Source: Aphanomyces cochlioides
Lineage: Eukaryota; Oomycota; Saprolegniomycetes; Saprolegniales; Verrucalvaceae
Length of the DNA: 64,000 bases
Assembly: GCA_019828595.1 (NCBI GenBank)
Contig: JAHQRK010000019.1
Location: 1,488,001 to 1,552,000, forward strand
Reading direction: 5' to 3'
Notes under the pieces: model-generated
What the model was told of the DNA's origin: nothing
Seen by the model: only the letters and a program-made list of their open reading frames with translations
The model's database searches: none
In this document: positions 56,816 to 64,000 of the stretch, in pieces
Numbering within the stretch: position 1 is the first letter of the stretch
How the letters are laid out: the number at the start of each line of letters is the position of its first letter
Translations under genes and position numbers: made by a program

Positions 56816-57093
56816 GGTTACGAGCCCAACCCGCGCTACCGAAGTCGTCCTTGCTGCCGCCTTCAACCTCCGCGTCCTACACAGCCGTCCCCGCCGCCGT
56901 CTGTCCTTTTACTCGTCTGCCCGGTTTTGTTTTGTTGGCTGCGCCTTACAAGACAAGAAGGAAGACCGCCTAGAACGAACACCATTACAGTCGTGCTTGT
57001 ACTCCTTTTGTGAGTGTCGAGTCAGTACCTTCTTGGGAAACACTGTAAGTTCCTCTTCTAGTGACCTTAACTCCTAGTAGAGTTGGTCAATTT

Positions 57094-57480
57094 ATGAAAG
57101 TCAACCCGAAGACCCTCGTCTCGAAGACCGAAGTCAACCGACTCCGCAAGCAACGTCAGGTTCGAGCCAAGAAACAAGCGAAGCTCCTCAAGCAGTTCCG
57201 CCGCGTCAAAGAAGACACCAAAGCCGACAAGATACACCAAGACCTTGTCAACGCTCTTCACCACGTCCAACGAATCAACAAAAAGTTCAAGGACACTATT
57301 TTGACCGACATTTCCGAACAAGGCAAGACATTTGAGAAAATCATCCAGTCTCTTCTCCGTCAAGTCAACACTCTCACGGAAAGTTCTTTGCAAATTCTCG
57401 ATCGCACAGTACCACTCGAAATTTCTGAGCACATTGTACACAAGAACTTACACGTCAACCGCGAAAGAAATTATCTCTAA
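57094..57480 (+). CDS. Copia leader ORF (ORF0)
   Basis: A 128-residue ORF from MKVNPKTLVSKTEVNRLRKQ, located between the 5' LTR and gag and ending 72 bp before the gag-pol ATG. It is basic at the N-terminus (KQRQVRAKKQAKLLKQFRRV) and then helical, with heptad-like spacing (VNALHHVQRINKKFKDTILT). No known domain recognised. Copia elements usually have one ORF, so a separate upstream ORF is unusual; the same protein is encoded in the other copy (23211-23597). A nucleic-acid-binding or assembly role would fit the charge but is inference. Confidence 0.6.
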   Translation: MKVNPKTLVSKTEVNRLRKQRQVRAKKQAKLLKQFRRVKEDTKADKIHQDLVNALHHVQRINKKFKDTILTDISEQGKTFEKIIQSLLRQVNTLTESSLQILDRTVPLEISEHIVHKNLHVNRERNYL

Positions 57481-57552
57481 ACTTACTAATTGATACTTTC
57501 TGTCAACACACTTTCACACCAGTATCCAATTTGACCAATCACATTTGTCACC

Positions 57553-60500
57553 ATGGAATTGAAAGATTTCGCTATACATTCCTTTGATGGAACATACTAC
57601 TCTGAATGGAAATACCGCATCATGACTTTCCTTGCAGTGAAAGATCTTGATGGTGTTATTGATGGGACTATACCCACAACCGACGCATCATTCCGACCTA
57701 AGGATAAGAAAGTCCAATCTATCCTCAGTGCAACGATTGCCAACAAACATCTACGTCTTGTTCGAGGCAAGAGTACTTCAAAAGAAATGCTTGATACTAT
57801 GGATAAGATTTATGGATCTAAATCTTACATGGGCAAAGGCAATCTATATCAAGAACTACTTTCAACAAGAATCCGTTCGAATGAACTTGCTTCAGACTAT
57901 ATCTATCGATTCTCTGTGCTCGTTGAGGAACTTATTGCCTCCGGGTTCACTGACAAGCATTCGTTCTACGTCGAAACATTCTTGAATAGCCTGGATCATC
58001 GCTTTGACAGCTTTGTCGCCTACCAAGTCAATCTTTTTGCGCATGGCCAAGAGATTGAAGTTCATACTCTGGAGACGATTTTCACAGTGCTCCTACAACA
58101 TGAGCAACGTGATCAAAAACTTGCTGCTTCTTCTGAAACTGCTTTGACAGCCACGCGAGGTGGTCGTCAACAACAAAAACAAGCTGGTCGCCAGAATTTC
58201 AACTCTACCGCTGAACCTGTCACTTGTTCGTACTGCAAGAAACGCAATCACACGGAAGATGTGTGCCGCAAGAAGATTGCCGACTCTAAGTCGAAAACTG
58301 CGGCATCCCAAGAATCTACTCGACGCTTACGATTCAAAGACACTGATGATGCGACCTATGCAAACACGCGTCGCAACCAGAAGTCCACCAAGGAACCTAG
58401 CAGTGCACCTACTCAAGGGGTCAGCATGATTGCTACAACTGATATCATCCTGAATGCTTCGGAAGTTCTTGAGGCATCAAGCGAATGGGTCATTGATTCT
58501 GGTGCTTCTGACCATTTCTGCAATAACAGATCATGGTTCACCAATTTGGAACCTTCAACTGGTGTTGTCCGAGCTGCCAATGGTGGAGATATGGCGATTG
58601 AAGGATGTGGTAATATTCACCTCGAGCTGAATACTCCGTCCGGAATAGTTGAGGTTGAACTACAAAATGTCAGCTACTTGCCTTCTCTTCAATACAACTT
58701 GTTTTCTCTTTCCCGAGTCTCGCAACATGGTTTTACCACCGAGTTCTCGAAAGATACATGCTTGATCAAGCGTGGCAAAGACATTTTGGCTCAAGGCGTG
58801 AGGAAGCGTACACTCTACTACCTCGACATTGCCAATCCAATAGTATCGACAGTAGCCTTGACCACTGATCACTCTGCAGATCAATCAAACGATATGGCGT
58901 TCTCTCTGCTAGCGAGTTCACCAGCTGATCTTTGGCATGCACGACTTGGACACATTAGTGTCAAATACACTGAGAAAACACGTCGATATGTTGATGGGAT
59001 CGACCTCGACAAGTGCAAGCATGAATTCTGTGCAAGCTGCCTTGCAGGGAAGCAGTCCAAGCTACCTTTCCCACAACGCTCGTTGGCGGTCACTACTGCG
59101 CCTTTCGAACTTGTTCACTCGGACATATGTGGTCCTATGCCACATCCAGCTCTGTGTAGTCGAGCGAAATACTTCATCACATTTACCGATGACTTCACCC
59201 GATTCGGTTTTGTGTTTCTGCTCCTCCAGAAGTCTGATGCGTTCAAATGTTTTACTGAGTTCATGGCACATTGCAACACGCAGTATAATGGCACTATCCG
59301 TTGCCTACGCTCTGACAATGGTGGCGAACACATGTCTGCTGAGTTCACACAATACCTCTCTGAGTATGGTATCAAACATGAGCGCACGGTGTCGCATACG
59401 CCACAACAAAATGGTGTTAGCGAGCGCATGAATCGTACCCTGGTTGAATGTGCTCGAGCAATGCTCCACTTAGCCAATGCACCATTACGTTTTTGGTCTG
59501 AAGCTGTTAGACATGCCATGTATCTCCGCAATTGCTCTTACTCTGCTTCGACACCCAAGAGTACTCCGTACGAGCGCTTACATCAGTCACGTCCTGATTT
59601 GTCTGCCCTACGCATTTTTGGATGTGAGGCATATACTCATGTGGAAAAACACGACCGCACCAAGTTTGCGTCGAAAACACTGCGCACCATGTACATTGGT
59701 CATGAACCTGGCGTCAAAGGCTACCGCCTATATTGTGCTAAACCCGAGAAGATCATCATTAGTCGTAATGTTGTCTTCAATGAAACAACTTGCTTCTTTA
59801 TTGATGAACCCCTTCCCAGTGTTGCTGACCTCGATCCATCGATCGACAACTCCACGCCTCCTGTACAAGTCCAAAGCACTTCCGACCCAACACCGGATAC
59901 ATTACCACCGTTGCGTCGCTCTTCTCGTGCTAAACGACTTCCATCTCGTTTCAACGACTCATCTGACCTGGCTAACTTGAATGGGACTTCTCGTGGTACC
60001 TATACTACACCAACTCGCGATCCACCGCGAACGTCCTCAGTCACTGCCAGCACTTCACCTCCTTCGGCTACCCAACCAACTGAGAGTGAACACTTCAATC
60101 GTGAGCAACCGTCTCATCCAACCCCTGCTCCACCCATGGTCACCCCGACGCAGACTCCTGCTGCATCTGCGGTTCCTTCGAATACTACAGCACCCCGTGT
60201 CCCTCAACAGCCTGAACATACACAAGTGCATGTTGATAATGTACAGCCCGAGTACATTCCAGTGTTTGATGAACCAACGATCTCAATCCTTGACCCAGAT
60301 GCTTCGCGACCACCGCCTCTTCCTGACTCACCGCCGCCTTCTCCATTGTCGACTGGCGTACGTCTTACAACAGAAGAATGGGAAGCTCTAGTGGTTCAAG
60401 AACACCGAATCCTGATGGCTTATGCGCTATCTAGTACTGGACTTCCAACTACCATTCGTCAAGCTTATGCTTCCGATGAACGTGATGGATGGATAGCTGC

Positions 60501-61992
60501 TGCTGAGAAGGAATATGATTCTCTCATGGATCACAATACTTGGACATTGTGTGACTTACCTCCTGGTCGCAAAGCAATCGGTTGTCGATGGCTCTTCACC
60601 AAGAAGTTTGACGCTGATGGCTCACTTGCTCGTTACAAGGCTCGCCTAGTAGCACAAAGCTTCACACAAGTCGCTGGCGTTGACTACACCGACGTCTTTG
60701 CTCCTGTCATTCGATCGACAAGTATACGACTTCTCATGGCACTCGCAACGATTATGAAGATGGATATTCATCACATGGATGTTGAAACAGCATTTCTCAA
60801 TGGCAATGTATCCGAGACACTCTACATCCACCAACCTCCTGGCTTCATCGAGCCTAACAATGAGAAACTTGTCTGCCGCCTAAATCGAAGCATTTATGGA
60901 CTTAAACAGTCATCTCGTGAATGGAATATTGCACTCGACAAATACTTCCGATCTAAATCGTTCACTCCACTCTTGAGTGACCCATGCATTTATGTTCTCC
61001 ATACACCCCAAAGTTTGTCTTTGGTGGGCGTGTATGTCGATGACTTGATCCTCCTCAGTCAGTCACGCACTTCACTCTCCAACATTAAGCGTGACTTGTC
61101 TCATCGCTTCAAGATGAAAGATCTTGGACCCCTACGTTTCTGTCTGGGTATGGAAATCCTTCGTTTGGATGAATCTACTTTGTTCTTGCATCAACGCAAA
61201 TACATCAAGGACATTCTAGAGCGACACAATCTTGCCGACTGTCACCCGTTGTCGACACCGCAAGATCCTAATGCAACGCATCGTTCATCATCTTCTACGC
61301 TGCCTTATCGCACTGTGGTGGGCGAACTACTCTATCTGACTTCAACGACACGTCCTGACATCGCTTTTACAGTGACATTGCTATCAAGACACCTTAGTCA
61401 ACCAACAGATGAGCACTCAACGATTGCTAAACGAGTTCTAAGATACCTCAAGGGAACTCATGACTATGGAATCATCTATCAACCTGTTGACTCCGACCAT
61501 TACACCATTGAATTATACGTGGATGCTGACTACGCCAATGACAAGTACACAAGACGATCAACTTCTGGCTACCTCCTCTATCTCAATGGTTGCCTTATCA
61601 GCTGGAAATCGAAGCTTCAAAACATTGTTGCTTTATCGACCTCTGGGGCTGAATACATCTCTATGTCTTACGGACTACAAGAAGCTCTTTGGATTAAATC
61701 ATTACTTCAAGAACTCAAGTTAAATCTCAAGCTTCCAATCATCGTCTATGAAGACAATCAAAGTACGATCAAGATGGCCGAAAACCCTACTTTACATCAA
61801 CGAACGAAACACATTGGCGTGCGACATCACTTTATCCGTGACTTAGTAAAAGAAAAAGTGATTGAAATCAAATACTGCGACACGAATTTGATGTTGGCCG
61901 ACATGCTCACGAAAGCCCTTCCAAAGCCCAAGTTTGAAGAACATCAACGCAACATCTTGGAGCGCATGTCTGACCTACAAAGTGAAGAATAA
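57553..61992 (+). CDS. gag-pol: Copia gag-pol polyprotein
   Basis: A 1479-residue uninterrupted frame. Order: Gag (1-~200) with knuckle CSYCKKRNHTEDVC near 225-238; protease WVIDSGASDHF near 313; GAG-pre-integrase finger (WHARLGH ... CASCLAGKQ); integrase with HSDICGPM, RSDNGGEH and QQNGVSERMNRTL (D, D, E); a long Pro/Thr/Ser-rich linker; RT with RWLFTKKFDADGSLARYKAR, MDVETAFLNG and YVDDLILL; RNase H with YVDADYANDKYT and YEDNQSTIKM. Two RNase H acidic positions are changed: residue 1365 is Gly in STSGAEY (codon 61645-61647), and residue 1422 is Gly in KHIGVRHH (codon 61816-61818). The other copy has Glu and Asp there, as does the family. So, despite the open frame, RNase H is probably inactive. 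Confidence 0.95.
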   Translation: MELKDFAIHSFDGTYYSEWKYRIMTFLAVKDLDGVIDGTIPTTDASFRPKDKKVQSILSATIANKHLRLVRGKSTSKEMLDTMDKIYGSKSYMGKGNLYQELLSTRIRSNELASDYIYRFSVLVEELIASGFTDKHSFYVETFLNSLDHRFDSFVAYQVNLFAHGQEIEVHTLETIFTVLLQHEQRDQKLAASSETALTATRGGRQQQKQAGRQNFNSTAEPVTCSYCKKRNHTEDVCRKKIADSKSKTAASQESTRRLRFKDTDDATYANTRRNQKSTKEPSSAPTQGVSMIATTDIILNASEVLEASSEWVIDSGASDHFCNNRSWFTNLEPSTGVVRAANGGDMAIEGCGNIHLELNTPSGIVEVELQNVSYLPSLQYNLFSLSRVSQHGFTTEFSKDTCLIKRGKDILAQGVRKRTLYYLDIANPIVSTVALTTDHSADQSNDMAFSLLASSPADLWHARLGHISVKYTEKTRRYVDGIDLDKCKHEFCASCLAGKQSKLPFPQRSLAVTTAPFELVHSDICGPMPHPALCSRAKYFITFTDDFTRFGFVFLLLQKSDAFKCFTEFMAHCNTQYNGTIRCLRSDNGGEHMSAEFTQYLSEYGIKHERTVSHTPQQNGVSERMNRTLVECARAMLHLANAPLRFWSEAVRHAMYLRNCSYSASTPKSTPYERLHQSRPDLSALRIFGCEAYTHVEKHDRTKFASKTLRTMYIGHEPGVKGYRLYCAKPEKIIISRNVVFNETTCFFIDEPLPSVADLDPSIDNSTPPVQVQSTSDPTPDTLPPLRRSSRAKRLPSRFNDSSDLANLNGTSRGTYTTPTRDPPRTSSVTASTSPPSATQPTESEHFNREQPSHPTPAPPMVTPTQTPAASAVPSNTTAPRVPQQPEHTQVHVDNVQPEYIPVFDEPTISILDPDASRPPPLPDSPPPSPLSTGVRLTTEEWEALVVQEHRILMAYALSSTGLPTTIRQAYASDERDGWIAAAEKEYDSLMDHNTWTLCDLPPGRKAIGCRWLFTKKFDADGSLARYKARLVAQSFTQVAGVDYTDVFAPVIRSTSIRLLMALATIMKMDIHHMDVETAFLNGNVSETLYIHQPPGFIEPNNEKLVCRLNRSIYGLKQSSREWNIALDKYFRSKSFTPLLSDPCIYVLHTPQSLSLVGVYVDDLILLSQSRTSLSNIKRDLSHRFKMKDLGPLRFCLGMEILRLDESTLFLHQRKYIKDILERHNLADCHPLSTPQDPNATHRSSSSTLPYRTVVGELLYLTSTTRPDIAFTVTLLSRHLSQPTDEHSTIAKRVLRYLKGTHDYGIIYQPVDSDHYTIELYVDADYANDKYTRRSTSGYLLYLNGCLISWKSKLQNIVALSTSGAEYISMSYGLQEALWIKSLLQELKLNLKLPIIVYEDNQSTIKMAENPTLHQRTKHIGVRHHFIRDLVKEKVIEIKYCDTNLMLADMLTKALPKPKFEEHQRNILERMSDLQSEE

Positions 61993-62005
61993 AGTTTGCG
62001 GGGAA

Positions 62006-62208
62006 TGTTGAAGCTCACAACGTTGAAGAAGAGATCGAGACGTTCTATCTTACCTTTCATTGCAAAGCAAATTCTCTCTTCTGACTATTCTCTGTTTGCT
62101 TCTCTGTTAAACTTCATCCTCATTATGCATATACTCTAGCTAGCGTATCTTTAGCACATCTCTAGCTCTTCCATAAGTTCTAATACACTTTCCATTCAAC
62201 CTCTTATA
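62006..62208 (+). repeat. 3' LTR of intact copia element
   Basis: Identical to 56613-56815 by eye; followed by the CACAG target duplication. Confidence 0.95.
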
Positions 62209-62459
62209 CACAGCGCTCGAGAATCCGTCCTTGATGGAGCGCATTGGAGTCTCTCACAAGGCCAAGACGCACTTGAGCGTGCAAATCAACACGGGCAGGA
62301 TTGCACTCGTGACGCAGTACCGACGGATGGAGTTCTCCGTGTGCGATGTCCATACCCGCCTGCATGGAAAGAAGAATGTCTTCATCATCATTGCTGGATC
62401 TCCTGCCGAGCCGTACACGTTTGAGAGCCGCCTCTTTGCCGTGGAATTCACTGGCGGCT

Positions 62460-62534
62460 AGGGTTCGCCTAATACGTGTATAGAGCACTATACGTCTTTA
62501 TACACGTATAATTTGTATACCATTATTTAGTATA
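62460..62534. mobile_element. 75-bp hairpin-forming insertion in paralogue E
   Basis: An 11-bp direct repeat CACTGGCGGCT (62449-62459 and 62535-62545) flanks a 75-bp AT-rich sequence containing the inverted words ATACGTGTATA and TATACACGTAT. Removing one repeat plus the insert (86 bp) restores the family frame (TGG joins LQLVQ). It cannot be an exact GT-AG intron, because no GT/AG pair at 86-bp spacing restores the frame. It is probably a very small MITE-like insertion with target duplication. Confidence 0.65.
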
Positions 62535-63074
62535 CACTGGCGGCTTGCAACTCGTCCAGCATATCAATGCTCTCAAGACGGCCACCGCGTTGCCCGACGC
62601 GAGCCATGACATGATGCTCAAGGAGCAAGTCCTGAGCACTTTGGAATTTGGCCGTGAAATGTGGACGTTGGCCATGTGGAACAAGTTGTACCCGTACTCT
62701 GGCCTCGTCCAAGTCCTTCAAAGTGCGGCGGCGTTGCTCGACGAAGGCAACTGGGTCGAAGTCGACGCGGCTTTCAAGACGATCTACGACAACTTTCACA
62801 TGCATGCGGCGATCAACAAAGTCACAGACGGCCGCCATCCCACGTACTATCGTCCATCGCACATGACACTGCTCTTGGCCAAAGTCAAAGCATTACGACT
62901 CCACCTCGCATTGTACATTTAAGAGAGAATTTAACACCACAACGAGCTTCCTTCTTGCTTCTTCATGCTTGATGAGCCGTGGGGCTTTGCATCACTTGCT
63001 CGGTCGTGAAGATCCACCTCTTTCTCATCACGGCCACTGGATTTCTTCACCTGAAGGAAAAGTCTTGAGGATCT

Positions 63075-63362
63075 TTAGCTGGAACTATGACGGTGACTTG
63101 GGGGAATGCGATTGTCCAACGGAGGATCGACAAGTTTGTCAACGATGTGGCCGTCGTCATGGTCTTGGTCCATTGGAGGCATCATCTTGACCTCGTTCTG
63201 TGTCGAGAGGTTTACTCGCAGCAGCTCATTTTCATCGCAGGACGCATGAGAGGCTCGATCACTTGTTGTCGATGGAGACGGTCGGACGGTCAAGCACAAA
63301 ACACACAACGGCGCAACATCTTGGTTTTGCGAATATTTGCACTTCTCACAGCTCCATGGCAT
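63075..63362 (-). CDS. Small protein with RanBP2-type zinc finger
   Basis: 95 residues from MPWSCEKCKYSQNQDVAPLC. The first 30 residues fit a RanBP2 finger: W-x-C-x2-C, an internal Asn, then C-x2-C (LCVLC) followed by a basic/Pro residue. Such fingers bind ubiquitin or single-stranded RNA. The remainder is polar, with an acidic stretch (DQDHDDGHIVDKL) and a His/Ser-rich end. No intron is needed. It is compact compared with most RanBP2-finger proteins, so it may be the 5' exon of a longer gene or a small standalone protein. Confidence 0.5.
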   Translation of the reverse strand: MPWSCEKCKYSQNQDVAPLCVLCLTVRPSPSTTSDRASHASCDENELLRVNLSTQNEVKMMPPMDQDHDDGHIVDKLVDPPLDNRIPPSHRHSSS

Positions 63363-63629
63363 CTTTCACAATGCCAATCACGACAGAAGTCTAAGAGCGA
63401 TCATTCGACACAATGTCTGCTCGACTACTACTTGGATACAATTGCTACACTCACAGTGTATGTTGACATTGCGAGTTGCTGGCGAGTTTCTCGACTGCTC
63501 TCTTCGCCATGGCGTACTGCAGTCAAGGCCTATTCTGTCCATACGAGCGGCACACCTTGAGCTATTAATGAGGAAGACTCGGCGATTATCATGAAACGTT
63601 GGTTGTGAAACTGGCAATGCAGGAACACC

Positions 63630-64000
63630 ATGGCGGGTTTAAGGGGTGCGAGGACGTTGACAAAGTACAAAGCCCCTCGACCTGAATGGAATGTGAGTTT
63701 AGAGAGGATTGTCGAGTGAGCTCGATGGCACTTAGGATGACAGGACAGATTTATCACTGCAGCAAAGCTCCGAGAAGGAATTGGTGCGTGCGAGGTGAGG
63801 ATTCCAGCTTGATGGACGGCTCGTTAGGCTCTGAAGAAGCTCCAGAGGACATCCAAGCAGTTGGAAGATGCAAAGACAGATCTTAAAGCCACAGTGGAGA
63901 AATTGGACCAACGCCAACGCGACTTGAATGCCAAGGAGCTCAAAGTGCAGAGCGACCAAGAAAAGGTCGTCGATGAGCTTTTTGAAAGCGATGACTGTAG
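63630..64000 (+). CDS. Coiled-coil protein, 5' part (continues beyond window)
   Basis: Three exons in phase 0 (63630-63692, 63736-63783, 63828-64000) with introns of 43 and 44 nt, both GTGxG...TTAG. The start MAGLRGARTLTKYKAPRPEW is followed by DDRTDLSLQQSSEKEL and a long heptad-like coiled coil (ALKKLQRTSKQLEDAKTDLK, KLDQRQRDLNAKELKVQ). It runs off the window edge after ELFESDDC, where TGTAG could be a splice or stop context. The protein family is not recognised. The model depends on two small introns, but both give uninterrupted continuation. Confidence 0.55.

Larger units (their letters stand above)
56613..62208 (+). mobile_element. Intact Ty1/copia element (copy 2), identical LTRs
   Basis: 5596 bp. 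The two 203-bp LTRs (56613-56815, 62006-62208) show no difference by eye, and the 5-bp target duplication CACAG (56608-56612, 62209-62213) is exact, so the insertion is very recent. Layout: LTR, primer-site region, leader ORF (57094-57480), a single gag-pol frame (57553-61992), purine run GCGGGGAA, LTR. A rearranged relative lies at 18468-24078. The element splits paralogue E. Confidence 0.97.
56519..62922 (+). pseudogene. Paralogue family member E, split by copia element and a 75-bp insertion
   Basis: ATG 56519 begins MASTLYKLSSILDCNVDAKP, and the frame reaches CHFT at the copia insertion (duplicated target CACAG). After the element the same frame continues (ALENPSLMERIGVSHKAKTH ... FESRLFAVEFTGG, 62209-62458). 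A 75-bp insertion then brings a stop and a shift; beyond it the frame resumes at LQLVQHINALKTATAL and runs to TAA at 62920-62922 (TLEFGREMWTLAMWNKLYPY, GLVQVLQSAAALL, THYRPSHMTLL-like end). The blocks align in order with members A, B and D but are more divergent, and E is on the opposite strand. Without the two insertions the gene would be intact and of family length. Confidence 0.85.

Noticed and set aside
62461..62544. Intron in paralogue E instead of an insertion
   Set aside because: No GT-AG pair at the needed 86-bp spacing restores the frame, and the flanks are an 11-bp direct repeat.

Overview
The window looks like nuclear DNA of an oomycete, most likely a saprolegnialean such as Aphanomyces. 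The evidence is many GT-AG introns of about 39-50 nt, an oomycete-style ankyrin protein with GHLEVVKFLH repeats, a Crypton tyrosine recombinase, two pogo-like DDE transposases, a Harbinger nuclease with its Myb partner, and Ty1/copia and Ty3/gypsy elements. I saw no rRNA, tRNA, CRISPR array or bacterial-style operon.

Layout. 1-6031: a plus-strand Ty3/gypsy element (pol, then an antisense ORF, then polypurine tract and 3' LTR) apparently inserted into a minus-strand gypsy remnant. 6172-7297: pogo transposase pseudogene. 8204-12184: decayed Crypton between two direct copies of a dispersed repeat. 13038-17233: two Harbinger-type MITEs, then a convergent Myb/nuclease pair. 17551-25611: a von Willebrand A domain gene broken by a copia element, by a small terminal-inverted-repeat element and by frameshifts; that copia copy carries an internal inversion. 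25951-39836: a gene-rich island of intron-bearing host genes: a secreted poly-aspartate protein, histone H3, a Sel1-repeat protein, a CDC50 flippase subunit, an alkaline ceramidase (frameshifted), U2AF large subunit, an ankyrin protein and an aldehyde dehydrogenase. 39961-62922: five copies of an unrecognised ~230-residue, possibly PH-like family. Two are open, one is cut by a gypsy LTR, one has a nonsense codon, and one is split by an intact copia element plus a 75-bp insertion. 62923-64000: a zinc-finger ORF and the start of a coiled-coil gene.

Most notable points: both plus-strand gypsy elements carry a long antisense ORF with coiled coil just before the 3' LTR; an uncharacterised paralogue cluster is being eroded by transposons; many insertions can be resolved to exact target-site duplications; and the intact copia copy with identical LTRs lacks two RNase H acidic residues that the rearranged copy keeps. 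Exon structures given here are manual GT-AG models that keep frame; they are not transcript-supported.
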